DNA from: Punctularia strigosozonata HHB-11173 SS5
Taxonomy: Eukaryota > Basidiomycota > Agaricomycetes > Corticiales > Punctulariaceae
NCBI RefSeq assembly: GCF_000264995.1
Contig: NW_006767435.1
Coordinates: 2,663,208-2,727,207 of the forward strand
Reading direction: 5' to 3'
DNA length: 64,000 bases
Below the pieces are notes generated by a model. That model had not been told where the DNA came from and searched no databases. It was given only the letters and a program-made list of their open reading frames with translations. Below are positions 21,530 through 31,791 of this stretch, one piece after another. The translations under genes and the position numbers were made by a program. Positions within the stretch are counted from its first letter, which is position 1, and each line of letters starts with the position of its first letter.

Positions 21530-22577
21530 GGACACGCTGACTGTGTTCACCATCGACATAGTGAGCTTTTGGGGTTCTCGTGTCATATTTCAGGTCGTTC
21601 GAACTTACCCTCCCCGGCAGACCATTCCACCACCACGACGCACCCCAGCATTGCCTAGATTATTCACGCATGCACGATCACACGCCGCGATAACACTATC
21701 TTCGTTCACGACCCGGCTCGCATTGCATTCCGACTTCGATTTCTACCGACCGCCAGGTCCCCTTAACGTTTGGACTATCTTTATCCGCCTCAGGGTGTCG
21801 ATATCATCATTGCAATGTACACTCCGCATTTATGACATGTACTTGAAGAAGAGAGCGTTAGCATATGTTGTACGCTATTCGTAGTAGGATAGGAACTCAA
21901 CTCGACGGTTTCGTTCTTCCTTACAATCTCAGGAAAGTGAAACGTCTCGTACATATTGAAGCTGCTTGTACGACGACATGACTCCGAAGTGCCACGTGTT
22001 CAGGCGGGATATGTCATGATCGGCGTCGGCCTGCATCTTGCCACCTCGAGCTACGAACGCCTATTGTCGCATCCGTTCCTGAACTAGGCAACTCTGGGCC
22101 ATGCAGCATTCTGCCTTGCAAGATATATCCAAGCGTACCAACTGTGCCACCATCCGCAGTAGCCGAGTCTCGACAGTAATATCGAGTCGGCCAGCGAGCG
22201 AACAGCGCTCAAACCTTGGGTAGCTCTGAAATTTCTCGATTACTCTGCCGACGCTATCAGAGTATTGTTGCCGCCCGAAGGCAAGAGGAATTAAGACGAT
22301 GCAGTACCCTGTTGCTGGTGCCGAAGGTACGTGTCTCAGATCAAGGCAAAGCAGCTCAAAGCATGTCGATCGCTCGTTCCTTGCCGTCGTTATTGTCCGC
22401 GTCCACCTGGCCACACCGCCGTGTCTCAATGCTCAGCTGCGCCTCGTCCCTTGCAAGACACCTACGATGGATAAAAGGCCGACGCAAGCTGCCCTCTGAT
22501 AAGCAGCAGACGATCAAGTCCTCGCTCTTTGTTCTACAACCGCCCGGTTCTCTCATTTGTCCAGTCAGCCATCATCA
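21530..22577. other. Intergenic region between the two pheromone genes
   Basis: About 1.05 kb. I looked for a third precursor, an STE3 receptor exon and a degenerate copy of the core and saw none. A TATA-like element precedes the second pheromone gene. Confidence 0.5.
22471..22478 (+). promoter_or_regulatory. TATA-like element of pheromone gene 2
   Basis: ATAAAAGG lies 107 bp upstream of the second pheromone ATG and matches the ATAAAAGG element of the hydrophobin gene in this window. Confidence 0.5.
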
Positions 22578-22766
22578 ATGGACTCTTTCGCCATCATATC
22601 TTCCGCCTCTGCTTCGGCGGATCCCACCCCGAACCAACCCTGCGACCAGGACTCGTCCTCGTCCACGCAGACATACTGCGTCATCGCCCGCACCACGGAC
22701 ACGGAGGAACTGCCCCTTTCCTTCGACCATGGCAGCTCCACGCAGACTTACTGCGTCATCGCTTGA
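22578..22766 (+). CDS. Mating pheromone precursor 2 with duplicated core
   Basis: A 62-residue intronless frame opens MDSFAIIS and ends CVIA-stop. It is a paralogue of the precursor about 1.2 kb upstream: the core STQTYCVIA again appears twice, at residues 29-37 followed by ARTTDTEELPLSFDHG-type spacer beginning with Arg, and at 54-62. The leader has diverged strongly (ASADPTPNQPCDQD against AQPQFPSNED), yet the four core copies in the two genes are identical in amino acids while differing at silent sites, which points to selection on the peptide rather than recent copying. Expected processing is farnesylation, AAX removal and methylation of the C-terminal Cys. No STE3 receptor lies beside it in this window. 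Confidence 0.88.
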   Translation: MDSFAIISSASASADPTPNQPCDQDSSSSTQTYCVIARTTDTEELPLSFDHGSSTQTYCVIA

Positions 22767-23527
22767 AGAACGAGAGCGCTAAGACCCTAGAGGATGTTCG
22801 TCGAACAGACAGTCCTTTTTATCCGCCGGCGATCCGCTTTGACTAAATTGTTTGTTTGTAGGCTCTTGACTCATTGGTTACGCTCGACATTTCGTTCTCA
22901 CCCCGGCGCCTAATCACGGGACTTCGATTCTTCCTTCGTGCTCATTATGTATTCATCATTTATTTCCGCTTCAGCGCGGATGTACTCGTTGTGACGTCTG
23001 ATGTTGTACAAAGTATGTAGACTGTCTAGACGTATTTTGGCGATCATCGACGCCTGCCTTGACGTTCTCAGACGAGTTTGACGCGGCATACAAACTACTT
23101 CCAACACGCTCGCGCACAGCTTTAGAGTTAGTGTGGGGACGTACGTACTGTACGTTTCGGACGTGCATCAACATCCGACCTATGCTGCGCGGGCAACAAA
23201 CAGACGCTCTGTATCCAGGTGTTTTGTATCCGTTCTTCTCGGATGACGACGGAGAACATCCTGTGGACCACATCATCGCCTCCGCCCATTCCACTGCATA
23301 CCCATGGATTATCTGTGCCAACGCCGGTTGTTGAGCTTTCTGTGGCTCGCTCGCTTTTCACAAGCTTTGCCTCTACTGGCGGACTCCCGAGCAGCAGTCA
23401 ACGCGGAGGCGGATAGCGCGAGCGATATAGTCTCCAATTTCAAGATCTGTCTGCGGTTCTCTCTATCCTCGCGTCCGACACCGTAGAGCAGAAGTATAAA
23501 AGCTCTCTCGCGCTGTACTGGGAGCGG
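22767..23527. other. Intergenic region, possible leader exon
   Basis: About 760 bp downstream of pheromone gene 2. A short frame at 23304-23486 with a hydrophobic start (MDYLCQRRLLSFLWLARFSQ) could be a signal-bearing first exon of the next gene, but I could not join it with confidence. A TATAAAAG sequence lies near 23496. Confidence 0.35.
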
Positions 23528-24938
23528 ATGTCAGGCGTGTGGTCGCTCTTTGGGATCCTTGGCGTCCTCCGCGCGTGTCTCATGCTCGTCGTCGGGATCG
23601 CCGGCGCCGAGGCGGCGGGGGTGAAACTGTCGGGTGCAGGGGCGTTCACAGCTCGAAAGACATCAGGCTCCAGAAGCACAGTGGTGGTTGGCGTACCATC
23701 GGCGAGCGGCCGGTCTAGACTCGGACCCGATAGTTGGTGGCAAGACGACAAGCAACGACTTTTGGGGCTAGTCGACGAGAGGAATTCCAACTCCTCGGGG
23801 CGGAGGCCGCATATCGTTGTCATTGGGTTCACTAAATGTCCCTTCACTGGCCCTCGCGCCTTGCGAGAGAGCGCCGACATCGCCTTCTGCGTCATTGTTT
23901 CCGTCATTTGCACCATCGCTCCGTTGATGGTTTTGAGGCCAACGCACCAAACGTCCACTCTGTGGATAGCTATGGTGCCGGTACTGTTGCAAATTTATAA
24001 CGACGCTGGGGCGGCACCGTTGTCCCACCTCCATGCTTCTGATCGCTTCTCGGATGGACTGGACAGCGCTGTAATCCGTGATTCCGATACGGCGAACACA
24101 GAACCGATCGTCAACGATTGCGATACATTGGCAAACTCGTCACGATCGACCATGGGTACGTCGGGGCGGAGACAAATGGACCATTCGGCTCGTGGCCGCG
24201 CTTACAACCCTCGCCTTCGTCGCATTCTACGTATGCAACTACCTTCTTCTCGGCTCCTCTTCCGCACGACAGTCGTACATATGGCTCGGCCTCTAGGTTT
24301 CTATCCTGGCCATCCGATATGTCCTATGATCATACCGAGGCAATATCGTTAGTCATCGATTGCCATCGATTCTCTTCCTCGTGACGGGATCACTCGTGGA
24401 TCCACTAAAGGCGTCGGACACGCCGGATGCTCGTATTTTCCCAGCAACAGCCGCGGCGAAGACAGGTACCAGCCCACTTGCAGAGCGCATACTTCCCAAG
24501 GAAGCGGTCCACTTCGGTGTCGCTTCTGGACGAAGCAAACTGCTCAACGTGGGCGCCACGAACGTTCGCTTGAAACTCACGGCACTCGACAAGCTCTCAG
24601 AGATCGCGCCGGCGGACATTATAGCGGCCCCATACTGCGATGTACGCGAAGCTGTTGAGCACATGCGCGCTCCCCCATCCCTCAGCGTGATCCGCCTGCC
24701 CTGGTCCTTCGTAGAGACGTACGTAGCCCAAGGACTGATCCTCGGGAGCAACTCATGGGCGCTGGGTGGGCTATATCTGGCTGCCATCGTCAGTGTGAGC
24801 CGTTTCTGGGGTCTCACGATGGTGCATCTCCTCGCGCGCATACAGATGGCGCTCATGGCGAAGACACCTTCAAGCAGGTTACCCGCTCCCGCCCCAAAAT
24901 CCCTCGATCGGCTACGCGACACAGGGAGGAAGGAGTGA
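23528..24938 (+). CDS. Uncertain multi-pass membrane protein gene
   Basis: Three plus-strand open segments look like parts of one gene. The first, from about 23528, has a signal-like start (SGVWSLFGILGVLRACLMLVV), a Ser/Gly-rich part and two hydrophobic spans (AFCVIVSVICTIAPLMVL and LWIAMVPVLLQI). The second, in another frame near 24160-24296, encodes a typical span (LTTLAFVAFYVCNYLLLG) preceded by WTIRLVA. The third, 24360-24938, encodes a soluble domain with ALDKLSEIAPADIIAAPYCDVREAVEHMR, ending DTGRKE. Frame changes between them need introns that I could not place, and a stop follows the second span in its own frame, so the gene may be decayed or my model incomplete. The opposite-strand frame at 24353-25183 is judged a shadow. 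I do not recognise a family; it is not an STE3 receptor. Confidence 0.4.
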
Positions 24939-25757
24939 CAGCATGCGGGTGCATCATCGATAGCCTCGAGGATGGTTCCATGACCGGCGAGATTACGCAG
25001 CTGGACGAGATATTCGGTCGTTGGCACCAGAAATTCAGGGAGAACGTGCATCAGTGTCGGCAGGAAGCAGCAGACAATGGGCCGAATCATCGTGAGATCC
25101 ATGTGTATCAGATAGGTTCTGGAGAGACGAACGTCGGCCGGAAACATATGACAAGAACGGAGGAAACACTCAGGGGAGGGCATGCACGCCGTTCAAGATA
25201 TAGTCAAGAGAGAGGAAGTTAAAGATCATACAAGGTATCGCCGTCATTGTACTATCCACGGATTTTGACCCGTCGCAATACGGATTTATGAAAAGCGCCG
25301 AGACTCGATCTGGGGAACGGGGTGGAAGCCCGTCGAGCTTTCGGAGACGGGACTGCACAGCGCTATGGTCTAGCTAGATTTTTGCCTGGATTCCTGCTAT
25401 GTGATGCAGGATAATCTGAAACGTGAGTGACCATACAGAGCACCGGGCCAATGTTAATACTTACTCAGAAGCACCCGCGTGGCGGTGCGCGACGCCTGCA
25501 CCCGGCGGCGGAGGAAAGGCAGACTTGTACCTCACGCGCTTTACGCCCAACGGCCATGAATCAGCTCTCTTGTCTGGTTGCTCTTTCTTTGTAATACCAA
25601 CTCCTCGCATTAGAACTGCTGACAAACGGCAAGAATGGGCAATCCAGCCCGTATAGTTTCAGGAGGATGGCGGCTATAAAATATCGAGTGCGAGCATTCA
25701 GTACGGGCAACCACAAGACATCGGGTGTGCTTCGAGCCAACAACTCAGAATCGAAAG
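24939..25757. other. Intergenic region, no gene seen
   Basis: About 820 bp. A plus-strand frame continuing to 25222 (SLEDGSMTGEITQLDEIF) might be an extra 3' exon of the preceding uncertain gene; otherwise nothing is supported. Confidence 0.4.
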
Positions 25758-26572
25758 ATGTCCTCATCCAGCAACTCTACCAACTTCGTGACCGTTGCCT
25801 TGTTCGGTGCCACGGGTGTCACTGGCTTGCTGTTACTTCGCGTCCTGTTGTCGCGGGGATATCGCGTACGCGCGTTTACTCGGTCTCCCAGCAAGATACC
25901 GGCAGACCTCTCGGGGTCTGATCAGCTGACGGTCATTGTCGGCGAGCTGACGGATGCCGACAAGTTGCGAGAAACGGTGGTCGGCACTGATGCTGTAGTC
26001 AACATGCTTGGACGTGAGCGAGCCGGGTAGCTCATCTATACTCAGCTTTTCGGGAACTTATTTACGCTCTGTCGCTCCGTGCAGCCTACGCAGGCCACCA
26101 TCCTGCCGGCACGCCGATCACAAAAGGGATGGAGATTGTGGTGAAACTCATGGATGAGTTCGGCATCAAACGGTGACCCCCCTCCCTCTCCTCGTGTCGC
26201 TGTTCGCTCATATTCCGACGCAGATACATCGCGCTCTCCACTTGCGCGCTACCGCATCACACGGACCGGCTGAACGCCGTCACGCTGCTGATCAGCAACG
26301 TAGCCGTCCGAATCTTCGACCGCGACTGCTGGGCCGAGTTTGTCGCCATGGGTTATCTCGTGTTCGAGCGGCCGCACCTGAACTGGACCTTGCTCCGTGT
26401 CGGCCTCATGGTGGGATCGTCGTTGAGCGACGATCCGAGCAAGGGCAACGTCGGCCCTCCAGGCGACGGCATCACTCGTATGTGGATCAGGCGCGAACAG
26501 ATCGTGTGGAGGACGGTAGAGGCGCTTGAGAAGGGCGCGTGGATTCGAGAGATGCCCTACATCAGCGCATGA
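25758..26572 (+). CDS. NAD(P)-binding Rossmann-fold protein, NmrA/atypical SDR type
   Basis: Three exons read from the ATG at 25758 (MSSSSNSTNFVTVALFGATG). The N-terminal beta-alpha-beta has the nucleotide-binding pattern GATGVTGLLLL and RVRAFTRSPSK, whose Arg would favour NADPH. After TDAVVNMLG an intron of about 70 nt leads to PYAGHHPAGTPI and GMEIVVKLMDEFGIKR, and a second intron of about 50 nt leads to YIALSTCALPHH. The last exon includes LNWTLLRVGLMVGSSLSD and ends WIREMPYISA. There is no classical YxxxK pair, as is usual in NmrA-like and atypical short-chain reductases, which act as redox sensors or reductases in the cytosol. The substrate cannot be told. Confidence 0.8.
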
Positions 26573-26989
26573 TACCCCAGGCGACGCCATGTACTGGCGC
26601 TCGGTTGGAGAGAGATGATAGGCTTTAGATTTCCACAAGTGACAATCAATACAGGCACATGCTACAGGACGGTCGAATGGACTCGGGTGAACGGTGCGAC
26701 ATCACATTAAAACAACGAGCGGCATGTGACAGAGAAGAGGAGAACAAACAATGTGCAGAGAATGTGAGAGGAAATAAGTTTGTGGCACAAAACGCGATGA
26801 TTCACCCATCCAAAGCATTGAGGCACAAGGCGTCCCAGAAAGAGCCCACGTGTAGCGATAAAAACAAGGATCCGCCGAAACCCATGCACGCTGAACATAC
26901 GAACGCCCCGTCCAACCTAAAATGTACAAGGCGAAGCAAGGAGAAGATGTATGCGACAGGAGGTGTGGGAGTGGAATGCAGGGACCTGA
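26573..26989. other. Convergent intergenic region
   Basis: About 420 bp between the stops of the NmrA-like gene and CCR4; no feature beyond presumed 3' ends. Confidence 0.5.
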
Positions 26990-29364
26990 TCAGGGCGGGA
27001 AGACGGGGGGCGGTCGGTTCGAGTGTGAATCCCGAGGAGGACGGACACGGAGCTCAGCGGCGATGCAGATGTGACTGGGCAAAGAGGTCAGTTAATCGGA
27101 TAGCGAATCGGACGAACGAGAAGTACGTACTCTGAGGGGAAGTTGGTATTGGGGAACCCAACGACCTTCTCCAGATACGTCCGATCCACCTCGCTCAGCA
27201 CCGCGCTGACGGAGAGGTTCTGCGTCGAGTACCAGATGTAGTCCAAAGTACCCTGGTAGTTGGCCGTGTAGTTTGTCATCGGGAGCTCGCCGAGCGACTG
27301 GTATACACTCTTTAGGCCCAACCGGTGCCGTACGCCGTCGGACGTGTATCGCCCGTAGACGTGTGATAGCCAGTCTGGATGATCTGGAGGAACCGACCCG
27401 TTCGACAGGAACTCGTACACGCCGCTGCCGGGCACGGAATTGAAGTCACCGCAGATGAGCGTTGGGATCTTCGTCCCATCCGAATACATCGGAGGCGGTC
27501 GTTGCGGAGGGGCGGTCGATCCCGGCGTTTGGGGCTGCGGCGGGCGCGGCGGGTACCTCGCGAAGTTGTCCGCGATCTTCTCCGTCTCCTCGACGAGCAG
27601 CGCGGTCTGCACGAGCTTGACATCGGCACAGCGGGCGTCCCAATGCAAGTGTGCATTGGCGATGATGAAGCGGGTGCCGGAGTCGCGGTTCTCGAGCAGA
27701 CAGACGACGGCGATGTTGTCCCGAACGAGTATCCGGTTGAACATGTCGTCCGTCTTCTTAAAGTCCGGACGTTGCATGGCGACCGTGCTGAACTCGATCA
27801 GGTGCTTTTCCACCAGCTGGAATCTGAACGAAGCCATGTCAAAAACCCACGAAGATCACCGGCGTGGGATGACCACTCACTTGGATGCCTTGAAGAACGT
27901 CGCACAGCCATCCACCATCCGGCGATCCGTCCCGCTCATCGTCTTGTGCCTCGACTTGGGCCAGTACACGCCGTCGTACCCTTGTTCCGCCAACAGCGGC
28001 ACGAAGAAGTCCTCGTACTGCCCGATGTCCACCTCCTGCAAACACAGCACATCCGCGTCGTAATTGGTGATCTCCGCCATGATGAGCTCCTTCCGGTAGT
28101 CCCATTGAAGGGCCCAACTTGGAGTATAGCCGTACAGACGTTCCGTGGCTGCACGCTCACACAGAACGTTGAAGCAGAGAACGGTGAGGGTCTCTACGTT
28201 CGGATCGCTCTGCATGGCCTCACGCTCGGCAGGGCTGATGAGGGAGTGGAAGACGCGGGGAGGGGGTGTGTCGGGTCTCGGACAGTTATCGCGGAGATAG
28301 GAGATGAGAGTGGAAGTGCCTTCGGTCTGCACTATCTTTTTAAGCGACTCGTCCAACGGATTGCCTTCGATGCCCAACGTTTGGAGTTGGTGAAGCGTGC
28401 CAAGCTGGTGGGGCAGTGTCGTCAACTTGTTGTCGAATACGTAAAGCTCCTTCAACTCCGTGAGCATCCCGAGCTCTTCAGGGAGGGCGGTCAGCAAATT
28501 CCCTGAGAGATCGAGAAGCTCTAGATGGCGCAATCTGGATATCTGGGGAGGAATTCGGCTGAGTTGGTTGTGGTTGAGGTAGAGGTTGGTGAGGAAGGTG
28601 AAGGCGAAGAGGCCAGAGGTCGGCGGGATGTTCTTGATCATGATACCGCCCATGTCGAGCGAATGCCATGTGTTCTCCGTCTGCTTCTCCCCTGCGGGTC
28701 TCGTCTGCTCCTGTATAGGCCCCACGATGGAGGAAGGGTGGTCTTCACTGGTGGCCGCGGCGCCCGGCGAACCTTCGGACGCTGCAGACGACGCGGCTGA
28801 TTTGTCATCTTTGACCACACCATTTCCGTTGGCGTCGGCGGGGGGTTTGATAGGGATGGCGTTCGGGTTGGTGATGGGGATGGCGGATTTGGCGACGGTA
28901 CGGGACGCCATGGCGCTGGCTCGTGCCCGGTGGTGCGGTGACCGTGAAGCGCGGATGGTCTGAAGGATCGTCAGTCACGGATCGCCAAAGGCTGTGGGAT
29001 CAGCACGTACCTCGTACTTGATCAGCTGCTGTTGCCAATGCGGCGTGACGACCTGTCCAGCGGAGCCTGGGGTGGGCGGAGCTAGTGCATGAATCGACTG
29101 GGTGTGGCCGTTGGGAGGGGAGGTGTAGGAGGTGAGGGAGTTCTGGTGGTGATGTTGCATGTTGGGGATGCCGACGCCGGGTATGGCGTGCGGGTGCGCG
29201 CCCGGATGCTGGAGGTGCGAAACGCCATTGGCGTAGATGTTGTAGCCCGCAGGGGCGGGGACAGCCTGGGGGCCCGGCGGTGCAAAGTGGTTGCGGGTCC
29301 ATGGGTTCTGATCGCGGTGGTTGGCGAGGTGGGCAGGGCCCGTGGTCTGTTGGGGGTAATACAT
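26990..29364 (-). CDS. CCR4: CCR4-NOT complex 3'-5' exoribonuclease Ccr4
   Basis: Four exons, 29364-29011, 28959-27881, 27823-27131 and 27074-26990, with introns of 51, 57 and 56 nt, give 736 residues. The N terminus is a Pro/His/Gln-rich tail (MYYPQQTTGPAHLANHRDQN). A leucine-rich repeat region follows (NLYLNHNQLSRIPPQISRL, LELLDLSGNLLTALPEELG, LKELYVFDNKLTTLPHQLG), which binds Caf1. The catalytic endonuclease/exonuclease/phosphatase domain has LTVLCFNVLCERAA, ADVLCLQEVDIGQYEDFF with the Mg-binding Glu, DGCATFFKASKF, NAHLHWD, LICGDFNSVPGSGVYEF, and GTLDYIWYST ending with DHICIAAEL. Ccr4 shortens poly(A) tails in the cytoplasm as part of CCR4-NOT. The gene looks intact. Confidence 0.97.
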
Positions 29365-29966
29365 GGCATCTGGCGAGGGAGTCGGTCGCGGGGAGGGCGA
29401 GGGGTGGTTCGGGGCTGTCGGCGCAGCGGCCGAGGCAGATCCGAGACCGGGCGGGGGACGAGTATACGGACGCTGGTGCTAGTCAAACAGGGGTGTACGG
29501 CAAGGCTACAGTGGTCGTCGCGGCGATGGGCAGCGAGGAAGGTGTCGTCGCGGTCGTGGTCGTCGTCGAGGAGTGCAGAGCGCAAAGGACGATGACCCGG
29601 CGATGAATGACCCTGGGAATTCCCGAGCCACTTGGGCGCGTACGCGTCGCACCCGCTCGTTATCTGAGACCGCCGCTCGGGATGGCCGAGGACGGGGCGC
29701 ATGAGATTCATCCGAGGTCGACGAGCATGTCGGACGTTGCCCGCCCCGCCCCCCGCCGGTGCCCCACATAGTCCTACCGCACAGCGGCCACTCGCTTTTG
29801 GCCACGATCCCAACCCGTTATGGCAGTCTCGGGCTAATCTGCGATCGTCCACTGCGAGCCCTTCAAGCGAGACGGCCGTCGCACATCGTACCATCCTCTC
29901 GCCCTCGAATAAATACCCTTGGCCGTCGGGAACGAGCTCAGATCGACACCCCCGCCCCCGCCCATC
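29365..29966. promoter_or_regulatory. Shared divergent upstream region of CCR4 and MVD1
   Basis: The two genes are transcribed away from each other with 602 bp between start codons. The sequence is C-rich near the MVD1 start, a common feature of fungal leaders. No specific operator is recognised. Confidence 0.45.
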
Positions 29967-31287
29967 ATGTCCGTCTTCCAAGCGACCACCTCTGCCCCGG
30001 TGAACATCGCCTGCATCAAGTAAGCCATCGCAAACTTCCTGGCGAGACCCGATCCCAATCATCCTTTTCAGGTACTGGGGAAAACGCGACACCAAGCTCA
30101 TCCTGCCTACAAACTCGTCGTTATCCGTCACCCTCGACCAAGATCACCTCAAGGCGACCACCACGTCGCGTGCGGACGCGTCATTCGAGAAGGACAGGCT
30201 ATGGCTTAACGGCACCGAGGAGGAGATCAAGGAGGGCGGGCGTCTGGCCACATGCATCGCGGAGATGAAGCGTCTGCGACGAGAGGTCGAGGAAAAGAAC
30301 CCCGCTGAGCCCAAGGTACGACTCGCCTTCAACGCCGATCTGTCAAGGGGACTGACTCCTCGATGTTCTCAGATCTCCGGCTACAAAGTCCACATCAGCT
30401 CGTACAACAACTTCCCCACCGCCGCTGGCCTCGCTTCCTCCGCCGCGGGCTTTGCTGCCCTCGTCTCCTCCCTCGCGGCCATGTACAAGCTGCCCTCGAC
30501 CCCCTCCGAGCTCTCCCTCATCGCGCGTCAAGGCTCCGGCTCGGCCTGCCGCTCGCTCTTCGGTGGCTACGTCGCCTGGGAGCAGGGTACCAAGGACGAC
30601 GGATCCGACTCTTATGCGGTCGAGATCGCGCCGCGCGGGCATTGGCCCGACATCCACGCGCTCATCTGCGTCGTGTCGGACGACAAGAAGGGCACGTCCT
30701 CGACCTCGGGCATGCAGCGCACGGTCGAGACCAGCGAGCTCCTCCAGCACCGGATCAAGCACGTCGTCCCGAAGCGGATGAAGGACATCTCCGAGGCCAT
30801 CCTCGCGCGCGACTTTGACGCCTTCGCCCGGCTCACGATGCAGGACTCGAACCAGTTCCACGCCGTCGCGCTCGACACGTACCCGCCCATCTTCTACATG
30901 AACGACGTCAGCCGCGCGATCGTCGCCGTCGTGACCGAGTACAACCGCGTCGCGCTCGAGACGACGGGACACCTCAAGGCCGCGTACACGTACGACGCCG
31001 GCCCGAACGCGGTCATCTACGCCCCGAAGGAGAACATCCCCGAGATCGTGCAGCTGATCGTCAAGTACTTCCCGCAGGCGGACCCGTTCAAGGACCCGTT
31101 CGGGCTCTTTGGCGCCGCTGGCGTCGGCGAGGGCAAGCTCCCGGAGGGCTTCAACGCGGCGGTCGCGAAGCCGTTCACGATTGGCGCCGTCAAGGGCTTG
31201 ATCCACACGCGCGTCGGCGATGGTCCGCGGGTGTTGGGTGCGGAGGAAGCGCTCCTCGGCGCCAACGGTTTACCAAAATCTGCATGA
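29967..31287 (+). CDS. MVD1: Diphosphomevalonate decarboxylase (mevalonate pathway)
   Basis: Three exons with introns 30020-30071 and 30316-30372 give 403 residues, the usual length. The protein opens MSVFQATTSAPVNIACIKYW with the GKRD that contacts substrate, then LPTNSSLSVTLDQ. The ATP-binding loop reads FPTAAGLASSAAGFAAL, the catalytic region GSGSACRSLFGGYVAWEQG, and the later Asp lies in TYDAGPNAVIYA. The enzyme uses ATP to convert mevalonate diphosphate to isopentenyl diphosphate in the cytosol, feeding sterols, ubiquinone and prenyl groups, including the farnesyl group placed on pheromones. The codon choice in the large exon is strongly biased to C-ending codons, consistent with high expression. 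S. cerevisiae calls it ERG19/MVD1. Confidence 0.98.
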
Positions 31288-31791
31288 GAACACAGTGGAA
31301 TGTATGATATTTATCACCGGGTCTCGCTTGGATGGTGCAATTACTAGAGTTTTAGTGGCATACTACTCTCGAGTCGTGAAATCGGTACATCGTGAACGGC
31401 CAACCCGGATGGACGAGGGTCGCGGATGCAGTAACGGCCGTCTGATTGGGCCGAAAGGTTCGTGGTATCAACGGCAGCCAGTGAGAACTCAGCCAGCAAC
31501 GACGTAGGGTTGCGCTCACTCCGTCGGACATACTGCGAGCAGTGGTCAACGGTCGGACGTTTGCGCCGTTCAGAAATGGTCGACATATGAAACGACATGT
31601 TCGCGTAGGCCCTGAGTCAGTTTTGTCCTACAATTCGCGAGAATAATGCTCCATGGAACCATGAGCGCTTGAGCAGCGTCCATCCCTGCGAAACATAAGG
31701 GTAACAGGGGGATTACTACAATAGGCGGAGGTACATACTGTAACAAAGTCCGACGTCATCGGACTGGTCCCTTTTCGCTCCCGCTACGACC
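31288..31791. other. Intergenic region
   Basis: About 500 bp between MVD1 and the aldo-keto reductase on the same strand; no supported feature. Confidence 0.5.

Noticed and set aside
21201-21884. Plus-strand frame of 227 codons overlapping pheromone gene 1
   Set aside because: Pro/Arg/Ser-rich alternative frame of the pheromone coding sequence and its flanks; the MDSF to CVIA frame is clearly the real one.
20560-23500. Possible STE3 pheromone receptor near the pheromone genes
   Set aside because: No chain of seven hydrophobic spans or STE3 motifs was found on either strand, only short unrelated frames.
24353-25183. Minus-strand open frame of 276 codons
   Set aside because: It is antisense to a plus-strand segment with better protein-like composition, and lacks any recognisable motif.
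27379-28506. Long plus-strand open frame of 375 codons
   Set aside because: It lies antisense within the CCR4 coding exons, has no family motifs, and reflects the GC-rich codon bias of the real gene.
29082-30131. Minus-strand open frame of 349 codons
   Set aside because: It overlaps the CCR4 first exon in another frame and extends through the divergent promoter into MVD1; composition is Arg/Pro shadow-like.
30343-31206. Minus-strand open frame of 287 codons
   Set aside because: It is the antisense shadow of the MVD1 main exon, with Arg/Glu/Val-rich low-complexity sequence.
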